Positions 9,268 to 16,871 of a DNA stretch of 38,076 bases are shown here, piece by piece. The notes beneath the pieces were generated by a model that was given only the letters and a program-made list of their open reading frames with translations, had not been told where the DNA came from and did no database searches. The DNA comes from Candidatus Omnitrophica bacterium ADurb.Bin314 (lineage in GTDB: Bacteria > Omnitrophota > Omnitrophia > Omnitrophales > Aquincolibacteriaceae), in assembly GCA_002068945.1 (NCBI GenBank), contig MWBI01000172.1, forward strand, positions 1 through 38,076. Direction: 5' to 3'. The position numbers and the translations under genes were made by a program. The first letter of the stretch is position 1; every line of letters begins with the position of its first letter.

Positions 9268-9764
9268 GGTTTCTTCCCGAGTTCTTCGATAAGCTCCATC
9301 GCTTTTTTCTCGTGATGGGCCGCGTCCATTTTTTCGCGGATCACCTTTTCGGCGACCTGGAGCGAAAGCTTCGCGACCTCGCGGCGGAGTTCGATCCGGG
9401 CCTTCTCGAACTCGATCTCGATGTTGGCCCTGGTTTTTTCGAGAGAGGTCTGGAATTCCCCCCGCGCCTTCTCCTGGATCTCGCGCGCAACGCGGCGGCC
9501 TTCCTGGATGGCCTCCTGCATCTTCACGCGTGCCTCCTCGTCGATTTTCTGAAGATGTTCCTTGTATTCCTTCTCGAGTCTTGCGACCTCGGCCTTCATT
9601 TGCTCGATACCCGTCCACTCATGTTCGATCCGCTCGCGGCGCGCCTTGAGGACGCTGGTGAGCGGTTTCCAGGCGAACTTCCTGAGCGTGAAAAACACGA
9701 TCAGAAAGGCGAGTAGCTGGACGAAGACCTCACCTAAACGGATGTTCTCCTGAAAATATTCCAT
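9264..9764 (-). CDS. atpF: ATP synthase Fo b subunit
   Basis: A 166-residue peripheral-stalk subunit. One N-terminal transmembrane helix (about residues 12-28, VFVQLLAFLIVFFTLRKF) is followed by a long charged coiled coil: KARRERIEHEWTGIEQMKAE through REVAKLSLQVAEKVIREKMD. The RKFAWKPLTSVLKARRERI segment after the membrane helix is typical. Two copies dimerise and hold the a subunit and delta still against rotation. Only one b gene is present, so there is no b' variant in this operon. It lies 15 bp after atpE and overlaps atpH by 4 bp. Confidence 0.96.
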   Translation of the reverse strand: MEYFQENIRLGEVFVQLLAFLIVFFTLRKFAWKPLTSVLKARRERIEHEWTGIEQMKAEVARLEKEYKEHLQKIDEEARVKMQEAIQEGRRVAREIQEKARGEFQTSLEKTRANIEIEFEKARIELRREVAKLSLQVAEKVIREKMDAAHHEKKAMELIEELGKKP

Positions 9765-9779
9765 GGAGCCTTTCGGGGG

Positions 9780-10010
9780 TTAAATCTTGCCCATGAGCAC
9801 GAAGCCGAATACGAGCGCGTAAAGCGTCAAGGCTTCGATCAGGGCGCATCCGGCCATCATATTGACGAGAATCTTGCCCGACGCTTCAGGCTGGCGGCTG
9901 GTTGCATCCATGGCGGCGGCCACGGCCTTCCCGAGCGCGATCGCGGAACCGAATGCAGTAATGGCGAGTCCGAGAGGTAATGTGAAACCTAAAACGATCT
10001 GAACGTTCAT
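9780..10010 (-). CDS. atpE: ATP synthase Fo c subunit (proteolipid)
   Basis: A 76-residue, two-helix subunit of the rotating c-ring. Helix 1 has an alternating small-residue run (AFGSAIALGKAVAAA), the polar loop is the canonical RQPEA at 39-43, and helix 2 carries the ion-carrying Glu59 in CALIEALTLYALV. The residue after that Glu is Ala, where known sodium-coupled rings have Ser, so proton coupling is more likely (inference). The frame is open to 10088, but the ATG at 10010 gives the normal length and follows AAAGGAG at good spacing. It sits 16 bp after atpB. Confidence 0.97.
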   Translation of the reverse strand: MNVQIVLGFTLPLGLAITAFGSAIALGKAVAAAMDATSRQPEASGKILVNMMAGCALIEALTLYALVFGFVLMGKI

Positions 10011-10026
10011 GAACAGTCTCCTTTGG

Positions 10027-10875
10027 TTAGTGATGAATAGCGATTGCCTTTTTTTCGTGGGCCTTCCCGTCCTGGTCATGATCCTCACGGGGCATGATCA
10101 GGGAAATGTACACGGTCGAGAGCAGCAGGAACACGAACGCCTGGACCAGACTGAAAATGATCACGAGCACGTTCGCGAAAAGCTGGAAGAAGAAGGGGAG
10201 CATCTTGTACATCACGTTGAGCTCGGCGAACTTGTAAAGCAGACGGTCCTCGCTCGAGATATTGGCGAAAAGACGGAGCGAAAGCGAAAGCGGCACGGCG
10301 AGGTAATCGACGGTGATGTTGATGACCAGCATGAGCGGTGCGAGCGCGATCCCCACGATGCCCTGGGGGCTTCCCATCATGTGTTTGGCATAATTGAGAG
10401 GGCCTTGCTCCCGGATTCCCGTTGCGTGGACGTAGACGATCGTCACGATGGCGAGCGCGATCGTGGTGCTCCATCCGCTTGTAGGGGATTTCAGAAAAGG
10501 GACGAGGCCGAGCCAGTTGTCAAACAGTATATATATGAAGAGGGTGCCAAGGAACGGGACGTGCACGACCCCCCTGGGGCCGAGGATGCCGGTCACGAAG
10601 GATGTGAGGCCCTCGGTAACGGCTTCCCACGCATTCTGTGCGCCCTTCGGGATGAACCGCCCGGTCCTGGCCGCGGCGATCGCTCGCCAGCCGATGAATC
10701 CGATTACGAGCAGGGAGAAGACGACATTCTCCCAGCGATGGAGAAAATCGAAGACCGGATTTTCGGGGAAGAGTTTGGCCAGGACCGTCAAGAAGTTGGG
10801 AAGCTCGTGAGCCTCCCCGACGGCTTGTGCGGTCGCATGAGCGGTCTGGGCAATATCGTGTCCGGTCTGGTCCAT
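10027..10875 (-). CDS. atpB: ATP synthase Fo a subunit
   Basis: A 282-residue multi-pass membrane stator subunit that forms the two ion half-channels against the c-ring. The essential Arg is Arg201 in LSLSLRLFANISSEDRLL, and the last helix has the usual QAFVFLLLSTVYISL. Other blocks are PFLGTLFIYILFDNWLGLVP and PLMLVINITVDYLAVPL. The His-rich C-terminal tail (EDHDQDGKAHEKKAIAIHH) and the N-terminal extension of about 50 residues before the first helix are lineage features. The frame is open to 11406, but the ATG at 10875 is only 2 bp after the stop of the upstream small gene and gives a normal protein. Confidence 0.95.
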   Translation of the reverse strand: MDQTGHDIAQTAHATAQAVGEAHELPNFLTVLAKLFPENPVFDFLHRWENVVFSLLVIGFIGWRAIAAARTGRFIPKGAQNAWEAVTEGLTSFVTGILGPRGVVHVPFLGTLFIYILFDNWLGLVPFLKSPTSGWSTTIALAIVTIVYVHATGIREQGPLNYAKHMMGSPQGIVGIALAPLMLVINITVDYLAVPLSLSLRLFANISSEDRLLYKFAELNVMYKMLPFFFQLFANVLVIIFSLVQAFVFLLLSTVYISLIMPREDHDQDGKAHEKKAIAIHH

Positions 10876-10877
10876 GG

Positions 10878-11111
10878 CTATGGGCTGATGTCCTTGTAGA
10901 GGTGTTTTATGAGCCGTATGGTCTGGATCGAGGATCCGAGAAGACCCAAAAGCACCGATATCATAATCAATTTCGGACTTAAATTCCACTGCTTGATTAA
11001 CCAATGGGCGAGCAGGAACCCGGCCAAAGGACCGGAAATAAGGATTGCCGGGATTGTGACCGCGACTCCGAGCATCCTGAAGAGCCTGGGGAGGTCGTTT
11101 GTGCCCGCCAT
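10878..11111 (-). CDS. atpZ: AtpZ/AtpI-like small membrane protein, first gene of the atp operon
   Basis: A 77-residue protein with two predicted membrane helices: about residues 14-36 (GVAVTIPAILISGPLAGFLLAHW read in two parts) and 46-62 (LIMISVLLGLLGSSIQTI). The GPLAGFLL segment in helix 1 and GLLGSS.Q..RLIK in helix 2 are typical of the AtpZ/'ATPase gene 1' family, which commonly heads F-type operons and has been linked to c-ring assembly and divalent cation transport. It starts with ATG at 11111 with no visible Shine-Dalgarno site, just 8 nt below a good -10 box, so the mRNA may be leaderless. The gene ends 2 bp before atpB. Confidence 0.75.
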   Translation of the reverse strand: MAGTNDLPRLFRMLGVAVTIPAILISGPLAGFLLAHWLIKQWNLSPKLIMISVLLGLLGSSIQTIRLIKHLYKDISP

Positions 11112-11147
11112 GACGTTTCATTATCCGATTGTTTCTGAAAGTTTCAA
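11112..11147 (-). promoter_or_regulatory. Candidate promoter of the atp operon, possibly giving a leaderless transcript
   Basis: On the minus strand, TTGAAA (11147-11142) and GATAAT (11125-11120) are separated by 16 bp. Only 8 nt lie between the -10 box and the ATG at 11111, so transcription would start at or within two bases of the start codon, in keeping with the missing ribosome site. The region also holds nested inverted repeats: TTTCTG (11132-11137) with CAGAAA (11148-11153), and GAAAGTTTC (11137-11145). They overlap the spacer and the -35 box, so they could serve as an operator shared with the divergent gene at 11188. Confidence 0.55.
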
Positions 11148-11187
11148 CAGAAATGCCGATACTAGGAGACAGAACAAGGGGGAAGTC

Positions 11188-11931
11188 ATGATCGCCGCAT
11201 TCATCAAATTGGTGTTCCATTTGATCCGGCTTGCGATCATCCTTGCGGTCCTCGGGCTGATCTTTCACGCCTGGGTCCTGCGCCAGGGGCTCAAGGCGGG
11301 TCTGAGCTGGGGGCTCGGGGCGCCTGTCGAGATTGGTTCGGTGAAGATGGATTGGAAGAACACCGGTTTTGAAGTTCGTGATCTTGAAGTGGGGAACCCA
11401 CATCATTATCCCCCGGGTCTTTTGGCGGATATACCGCTTGCGATCGTCTCAGTGGACATCACCAAAATCCCGGAAGGGGTCTTGCGTCTGAAAGCCGTCG
11501 GTCTGAGCCTTCGGGAACTGGTGGTGACGCATATCCCCGGGAAGGGGCTTAACGTGATGGAATTGAAGGCGCTCAAGCGGGAGAAGACATCCGGTCGCCT
11601 CGATGCGGGAAGCGGTTCCTCCCGGAAACGGATCGGTTCAAAAACGCCGCGGGTGATGATCGATGAATTTATTGTCTCCGTCGGAACGATCACATTCGTC
11701 GAATCGGTCGGAACCATTCAAAAGGAAAAGCGGATTAAAGCCGGCATTCAGGGACAAACATTTTATGATCTCGCGGGACCGGAAGACATGGCTTATGTCG
11801 TTGTGACTCTCGCGTTAAAAAAGTCAGGTTATGGTTTTTCCGCGAACGCTCTCTCCGGGTTTTCGGGGGAGGAACAATCGTCCGGTTCCGGAAGCGGTTT
11901 TCTGAATACCTTGAAGAGTATTTTTTCTTGA
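11188..11931 (+). CDS. AsmA-like membrane-anchored protein
   Basis: A 247-residue protein with one N-terminal membrane helix (about residues 10-28) and then an AsmA-type start: LSWGLGAPVEIGSVKMDW, followed by a VRDLEVGNPHHYPPG segment and repeated short beta strands (VSVDITKIPEGVLRLKAVGLS seen in two parts). AsmA-family proteins are large envelope proteins thought to bridge or carry lipids between membranes; this one is short and corresponds only to the N-terminal region, so its role is uncertain. A polar Ser/Gly-rich tail (SSGSGSGF) ends it. GGGGGA precedes the ATG at 11188; the frame is open upstream to 10909 but overlaps the divergent promoter. It stands alone between the divergent atp operon and the tRNA-Thr/tuf promoter. 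Confidence 0.6.
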   Translation: MIAAFIKLVFHLIRLAIILAVLGLIFHAWVLRQGLKAGLSWGLGAPVEIGSVKMDWKNTGFEVRDLEVGNPHHYPPGLLADIPLAIVSVDITKIPEGVLRLKAVGLSLRELVVTHIPGKGLNVMELKALKREKTSGRLDAGSGSSRKRIGSKTPRVMIDEFIVSVGTITFVESVGTIQKEKRIKAGIQGQTFYDLAGPEDMAYVVVTLALKKSGYGFSANALSGFSGEEQSSGSGSGFLNTLKSIFS

Positions 11932-12055
11932 TCCGGGTCTTTTCACCGCAATATTCTAAAATGATTGAACGGGCTCTTGCCGCCTGATTCCCTTTGGGAT
12001 GGCGCCGGAGGTTTCAGGCGCATGGTTTCGTTCCAAAAAATAATTTAAAAAAAAC
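11932..12055. other. Non-coding spacer with a GC-rich foldable element
   Basis: This is the first part of the 315-bp gene-free gap between the AsmA-like gene and tRNA-Thr. CGCCTGA (11981-11987) pairs with TCAGGCG (12014-12020), enclosing a small TCCC-TTT-GGGA hairpin and a GGCGCC palindrome. No T tract follows directly, so it is not a standard terminator. An A-rich run (12035-12054) leads into the -35 box. No credible small ORF is seen. The rest of the gap holds the promoter and leader described separately. Confidence 0.35.
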
Positions 12056-12083
12056 TTGACGCTGATTGCGATTTAAATAGAAT
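12056..12083 (+). promoter_or_regulatory. Sigma70-type promoter for tRNA-Thr-tuf and probably the whole ribosomal cluster
   Basis: TTGACG (12056-12061), a 16-bp spacer and TAGAAT (12078-12083), preceded by an A-rich stretch that could act as an UP element. Transcription would start near 12090, leaving about 155 nt before tRNA-Thr. This is the best plus-strand promoter in the window and the only strong one seen before the long gene run. Confidence 0.7.
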
Positions 12084-12207
12084 GTGGCATTCCCACAGAG
12101 GAGCATACTGTCTTTATTTGGAGTGAGGCATTTTTCCCTCTCGGCCTGTTTTGACGTTCGCTTCCCGGGTTTGTCGAGTGTTCTGATTAAATCTGATTTG
12201 CAGTGCA

Positions 12208-12242
12208 CGGCATCGTTTTCGACGAAAGTCGTTGTGATGCCG
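12208..12242 (+). other. Leader hairpin with GAAA tetraloop directly upstream of tRNA-Thr
   Basis: CGGCATC (12208-12214) pairs with GATGCCG (12236-12242), and inside it CGAC-GAAA-GTCG forms a second stem capped by a GNRA-type tetraloop. It ends 4 nt before the tRNA. A likely role is guiding 5' processing of the tRNA from the tuf co-transcript; regulation is also possible. Confidence 0.5.
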
Positions 12243-12246
12243 GAGT

Positions 12247-12319
12247 GCTGGAGTAGCTCAGTTGGTAGAGCACGTCCTTGGTAAGGACGAGGTCACGGGT
12301 TCAAGCCCCGTCTCCAGCT
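12247..12319 (+). tRNA. tRNA-Thr (anticodon GGT)
   Basis: The acceptor stem GCTGGAG pairs with CTCCAGC (12312-12318), the D arm is AGCTCAGTTGGTAGAGC, and the anticodon stem CGTCC/GGACG holds loop TTGGTAA with GGT at 12280-12282. The T arm is ACGGG-TTCAAGC-CCCGT. The 3' CCA is not encoded, since GAG follows the discriminator T. A tRNA-Thr just before tuf is a common bacterial arrangement. Confidence 0.96.
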
Positions 12320-12356
12320 GAGATGAAAAAGTTAACCAATTCAAGGAGAATGGATC

Positions 12357-13556
<1,200 letters not shown>

Positions 13557-13699
13557 CGTCTCGCGTTTTTCCCGAAGAACTACCGATTCAAGGCGAAGCC
13601 TGCTGGCTATTGGGCGTTTATTGTCGCCGTAAGAAGCCCGACGGCCGAAAGCGTATTTAAACTGTTTTTAAAATGCAAAGATAAAGGTTTTATCTCAAA

Positions 13700-13849
13700 A
13701 TGCAGGAGATCATTTCCTTAGTGTCGACTTGCGATTGCAAGGAGACCTATTGGACGAGGAAGAACAAGAAGAAGAATCCGGACAAACTCGAGTACAAGAA
13801 ATACTGTCCGCGTTGCCGCAAGCATGTTCTTTTTCGGGAGAAAAAGTAA
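13700..13849 (+). CDS. rpmG: Ribosomal protein L33 (bL33), zinc-binding type
   Basis: A 49-residue 50S subunit protein. It shows CDC near the N-terminus and CPRC near the C-terminus, the four-Cys zinc ribbon of the C+ type of L33, plus the family's [19 protein letters not shown] and terminal FREKK. The start at 13700 is chosen because [10 protein letters not shown] aligns with the usual beginning (M..I.LaCt.C). The likely ribosome site AAAGG sits inside a small hairpin, GATAAA-GGT-TTTATC (13680-13694). The 143-bp spacer after tuf has no other feature I can support. tRNA-Trp and secE follow, the usual order in bacteria. Confidence 0.93.
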   Translation: MQEIISLVSTCDCKETYWTRKNKKKNPDKLEYKKYCPRCRKHVLFREKK

Positions 13850-13857
13850 GGCCATTT

Positions 13858-13931
13858 AGGCCTGTAGCTCCAATTGGTAGAGCGGCGGTCTCCAAAACCG
13901 CATGTTGCAGGTTCGAGTCCTGCCAGGCCTG
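13858..13931 (+). tRNA. tRNA-Trp (anticodon CCA)
   Basis: The acceptor stem AGGCCTG pairs with CAGGCCT (13924-13930), with discriminator G. The D arm is AGCTCCAATTGGTAGAGC; the anticodon stem GCGGT/ACCGC holds loop CTCCAAA with CCA at 13892-13894; the T arm is GCAGG-TTCGAGT-CCTGC. CCA is not encoded at the 3' end. Its place between rpmG and secE is a classical arrangement, and it is probably cut from the same transcript. Confidence 0.96.
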
Positions 13932-13972
13932 CGTTTTGAAAAACGGACAAGGAAAAGGATTCTCAAAAGGTC

Positions 13973-14158
13973 GTGTTTCAGAAGACGGGAAATTTTATAC
14001 AGCAGACGAAGGAAGAGCTCGCGAAGGTTACGTGGCCGAGCTGGAATGAGCTTTGGCAGGCGACGGTTGTCGTTATTTTCGCGACGTTCATCGCCGCAAT
14101 CTTCATTGCCTTCTGTGATTTCCTTATCTCAAACCTGATCCGGATCCTGATCGGCTGA
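13973..14158 (+). CDS. secE: Preprotein translocase subunit SecE
   Basis: A 61-residue single-span membrane protein that clamps the SecY channel. The amphipathic N-terminal part has the hallmark EELAKVTWPSWNEL, followed by one membrane helix (about 29-50, ATVVVIFATFIAAIFIAF) and a short tail. It belongs to the short SecE type, with one helix and not three as in E. coli. The start is GTG at 13973, preceded by an AAAAGG ribosome site; the frame is free of a better ATG. It lies 41 bp after tRNA-Trp and 4 bp before nusG. Confidence 0.95.
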   Translation: MFQKTGNFIQQTKEELAKVTWPSWNELWQATVVVIFATFIAAIFIAFCDFLISNLIRILIG

Positions 14159-14162
14159 GATC

Positions 14163-14696
14163 ATGGCAGAAGCGAAGTGGTACGTCGTTCATACTCAAAC
14201 AGGCATTGAATCCAAAGCGCGCTCGAGTCTCATCAGCCGCGCGGAGACTGAAGGTCTTTCGCATTACATTCACGAAGTACTGATCCCCACCGAAAAGGTA
14301 AGCGAGGTCAAGGCCGGCAAGAAGCGGATCAGCGAACGCAAGTTTTTCCCCGGGTATATTCTTGTGAAGATGGAACTCAACGACGAGAGCTGGTATCTCG
14401 TCAAGAACACCCCGGGCATCTCGGGATTCGTCGGATCCGGCAAGAGGCCGCTTCCGCTGACTGACCGGGAAGTTGGCGCGATCATCCAGGAACAGGAAGA
14501 AAAGATGACGAAGCCGAAGCCCAAGGTCGAGTTCTCCGAAGGGGAGAGCGTTCGGGTCAAGGAAGGTTCATTTGCGAATTTTAACGGTGTCATCGAGCAG
14601 ATCAATCCCGATCGCGGAAAGTTGCGTGTGATGGTCACGATCTTCGGCCGTCCGACCCCCGTGGAGCTCGAATACTGGCAAGTAGAAAAGGTCTAA
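14163..14696 (+). CDS. nusG: Transcription termination/antitermination factor NusG
   Basis: A 177-residue, two-domain factor that binds RNA polymerase. The NGN domain runs from [17 protein letters not shown] through [20 protein letters not shown] (seen in blocks) to [11 protein letters not shown]. The C-terminal KOW domain, [20 protein letters not shown], contacts S10 or Rho. No domain II insertion is visible, so it is a standard bacterial NusG. The ATG at 14163 is 4 bp after the secE stop, and the gene ends 4 bp before rplK, the usual secE-nusG-rplK order. Confidence 0.97.
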   Translation: MAEAKWYVVHTQTGIESKARSSLISRAETEGLSHYIHEVLIPTEKVSEVKAGKKRISERKFFPGYILVKMELNDESWYLVKNTPGISGFVGSGKRPLPLTDREVGAIIQEQEEKMTKPKPKVEFSEGESVRVKEGSFANFNGVIEQINPDRGKLRVMVTIFGRPTPVELEYWQVEKV

Positions 14697-14700
14697 AAAC

Positions 14701-15126
14701 ATGGCGAAGGAAATCCAGGTCAAGATCAAGTTGCAGATTCCCGGCGGACAGGCCAATCCCGCTCCGCCAATCGGCCCCGCGCTCGGCCAGCATGGCGTTA
14801 ATATCATGGAGTTCTGCAAGCAGTTCAATGAGCGCACGAAAGACAGGCCCGGGACGGTGCTTCCGGTCCTGCTGACGGTCTACAAGGACAAGTCGTTCAC
14901 CTTCATTCTCAAGAATCCGCCAATATCGGCCGCGATCAAAAAAGCGGTCGGTCTCGCAAAGGCCTCCTCCGAACCGGGCCGCCAGACTATCGGCAAACTC
15001 ACGAAGGAGCAGGCCGTTGAGATTGCTAAGGCGAAAATGCCGGATCTCAACACGACGAAGATCGCAAGTGCGGTCAAGATCGTCGAAGGCGTGGCCCGAA
15101 GTATGGGCATCGAAGTGGTGAAATAA
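14701..15126 (+). CDS. rplK: Ribosomal protein L11 (uL11)
   Basis: A 141-residue 50S protein that forms the GTPase-associated centre with 23S rRNA. The conserved N-terminal [19 protein letters not shown] and NIMEFC are present, and the C-terminal RNA-binding domain ends [15 protein letters not shown]. The Pro-rich helix that binds thiostrepton is intact. Length is standard. Only 4 bp separate it from nusG, so no separate leader for L1 autoregulation is visible upstream. Confidence 0.98.
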   Translation: MAKEIQVKIKLQIPGGQANPAPPIGPALGQHGVNIMEFCKQFNERTKDRPGTVLPVLLTVYKDKSFTFILKNPPISAAIKKAVGLAKASSEPGRQTIGKLTKEQAVEIAKAKMPDLNTTKIASAVKIVEGVARSMGIEVVK

Positions 15127-15134
15127 GAGGAATT

Positions 15135-15821
15135 ATGAAGCGTAGCAAACGGTATCAGAAAAGGTCAGCGTTAGTCGAACCCGAGAAATCGTACTCGCTT
15201 TCCGAAGCGGTCAAAATCCTCAAGAAGGTCGAACCGGGCAAAGCGGACGAAACAATATCTCTCAATTTTCAGCTGGGCATCAAGGCGGAAGCGGGTGACG
15301 AGAACGTCCGCGGGACTGTCAGCCTTCCGCACGGTAGCGGCCGGTCGGTGCGCGTCCTTTGTTTTACAAAGGGCGAGACGATCAAGGATGCCGAGGCGTC
15401 AGGAGCCGACATCGTCGGCGGTGACGAGCTTGTTGAGAAGGTCAAGAACGGTTTCCTCGATTTTGATGTCGTGGTCGCTCATCCGGATATGATGCGTGAA
15501 GTTTCGAAGCTCGGCCGCGTGCTCGGTCCCAAAGGTCTGATGCCGACGCCGAAGACCGGGACCGTGACCCCCCAGATCGGCAAGGCGGTCAAGGAGCTTA
15601 AGGCCGGACGCATCGAATTTAAAAGCGACAAAACGGCCGGGCTTCACGCCGTTTGCGGGAAGCTTTCTTTCAGTGAGGAAGCGTTGCTCGAGAATGCCCG
15701 GGCTGTGATAAAGGCTGTCCGTGATTCAAAGCCGCCGATCAGCAAGGGCGAATATCTCAAGAGCGTGACGATCTCCGCGACCCAGGGCCCGGGGCTCAAG
15801 CTCAACACAGGAGCGTTGTAA
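15135..15821 (+). CDS. rplA: Ribosomal protein L1 (uL1)
   Basis: A 228-residue protein of the mobile L1 stalk that helps release deacylated tRNA. The signature [20 protein letters not shown] is around residue 130, and the end holds [17 protein letters not shown]. The N-terminal [21 protein letters not shown] is typical. AGAGGAA precedes the ATG at 15135. In many bacteria L1 represses its own operon through a leader that mimics its 23S site; no such leader is evident within the 8-bp gap here. Confidence 0.98.
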   Translation: MKRSKRYQKRSALVEPEKSYSLSEAVKILKKVEPGKADETISLNFQLGIKAEAGDENVRGTVSLPHGSGRSVRVLCFTKGETIKDAEASGADIVGGDELVEKVKNGFLDFDVVVAHPDMMREVSKLGRVLGPKGLMPTPKTGTVTPQIGKAVKELKAGRIEFKSDKTAGLHAVCGKLSFSEEALLENARAVIKAVRDSKPPISKGEYLKSVTISATQGPGLKLNTGAL

Positions 15822-15825
15822 TTCC

Positions 15826-16362
15826 ATGCCTTCCTTCGAAAAAGAATTGATGTTCAACGAGATCGTTAAGGAATTCGAGAAGAGTCCGTACACGTTCATC
15901 TCGAGCTTCCAGGGCCTGTCGGTGTCCGACCTTACCGCCGCTCGCGTCAGCCTGGAAAAAGTGGCCCGTCGCTCGATGGTCATCAAGCACGCGATGGCCC
16001 GCAAGATTTTCGAGAAAATGAAGTTTGAGGGCGCCGAAAAATTCCTCAAGGACTCCATTATCGTTACTTTTGGCGAGAAAGATCCGCAGGATATCTCGAA
16101 GAAGATTGTGGATTATGCGAAGGCGAACGACAAGTGGAAGGCCGCGGGCGTGATCTTCGAAGGTCAGGTCCACGGGGAAGATTTCGTCAAGGCGCTCGCG
16201 AAGTTGCCGAGCCGCAAGGAACTGCTCACGCAGGTTGTGGTCCGGATGAAGTCGCCGATCGCCGGGGTTGTCAACGTCCTCGGCGCGCTTACCCGTAACC
16301 TCGTGGTGACGATCGCCGAGATCAGGAAAAAGAAAGAAGCGGCTCCGGCAGCCGCCGCATAA
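15826..16362 (+). CDS. rplJ: Ribosomal protein L10 (uL10)
   Basis: A 178-residue stalk-base protein that carries the L7/L12 dimers. The N-terminal domain has the usual FISSFQGLSVSDLTAARVSL and later DSIIVTFGEKDPQ and KAAGVIFEGQ. The last part (AEIRKKKEAAPAAAA) is the helix that binds L12. It begins 4 bp after rplA, so the long leader that carries L10 autoregulation in E. coli is absent. The ATG at 15826 gives MPSFEKEL; an in-frame ATG further in would cut the first helix. Confidence 0.96.
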   Translation: MPSFEKELMFNEIVKEFEKSPYTFISSFQGLSVSDLTAARVSLEKVARRSMVIKHAMARKIFEKMKFEGAEKFLKDSIIVTFGEKDPQDISKKIVDYAKANDKWKAAGVIFEGQVHGEDFVKALAKLPSRKELLTQVVVRMKSPIAGVVNVLGALTRNLVVTIAEIRKKKEAAPAAAA

Positions 16363-16407
16363 CCAACAGTCCTTATCAAAGGAAATCAATCAAGGAGGCA
16401 ACAGGTC

Positions 16408-16824
16408 ATGACAGAAGCAACCGAAACCAAGCAAATCTCTGAGAAACTTCAGGGTATTCTTACCTCGATCGAGACCCTCACGGTCCTCGAACTCGCGGAT
16501 CTCGTGAAGGCCCTGGAAGACAAATTCGGCGTTAGCGCCGCAGCCGCTGTGCCGATGGGTGTCGTCGCCATGCCGGGCGCCGCCGGCGGTGCCGCTGCCC
16601 CCGCGGAAGAGCAGACCTCTTTCACGGTGGTGCTCGTGAACTCCGGTGACAAGAAGATCAATGTTATCAAGGAGATCCGCACCGTGACGAGCCTCGGCCT
16701 GAAAGAAGCCAAGGACCTCGTCGAGGGCGCTCCGAAGACTATCAAGGAAGGTGCCACGAAAGAAGAAGCTGACAAGATCAAGAAGCTTCTCGAAGCCCAG
16801 GGCGCCAAGGTCGAAATCAAGTAA
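16408..16824 (+). CDS. rplL: Ribosomal protein L7/L12 (bL12)
   Basis: A 138-residue stalk protein that recruits translational GTPases. The N-terminal dimerisation helices ([19 protein letters not shown]) are followed by an Ala/Gly/Pro-rich hinge (about 47-70) and the globular domain, with the conserved [20 protein letters not shown] and terminal [12 protein letters not shown]. It is slightly longer than the E. coli protein (121) because of an N-terminal extension and longer hinge. AAGGAGG at 16394-16400 is a strong ribosome site, as expected for a protein needed in several copies per ribosome. Confidence 0.98.
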   Translation: MTEATETKQISEKLQGILTSIETLTVLELADLVKALEDKFGVSAAAAVPMGVVAMPGAAGGAAAPAEEQTSFTVVLVNSGDKKINVIKEIRTVTSLGLKEAKDLVEGAPKTIKEGATKEEADKIKKLLEAQGAKVEIK

Positions 16825-16871
16825 GCACGTTCCAGTGTCAGGCACATCATTCTAAGGAGGGCATTCAGCTA

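Noticed and set aside
9268-9618. Upstream extension of the atpH frame
   Set aside because: It is a low-complexity Arg/Gly-rich shadow of atpF; the ATG overlapping the atpF stop is the natural start.
10876-11406. Upstream extension of the atpB frame
   Set aside because: It overlaps the AtpZ-like gene and the divergent gene in other frames, is full of Asp/Arg/Pro/His, and the ATG at 10875 gives a normal a subunit.
11981-12020. Terminator after the AsmA-like gene
   Set aside because: The CGCCTGA/TCAGGCG stem is real, but the loop is long and no T tract follows, so I list it only as a foldable spacer element.
12150-12200. Second promoter in the tuf leader (TTGACG near 12153)
   Set aside because: No acceptable -10 box lies 15-19 bp downstream.
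14697-14700. L1 autoregulatory leader before rplK
   Set aside because: Only 4 bp separate nusG and rplK, so there is no room for the classical leader.
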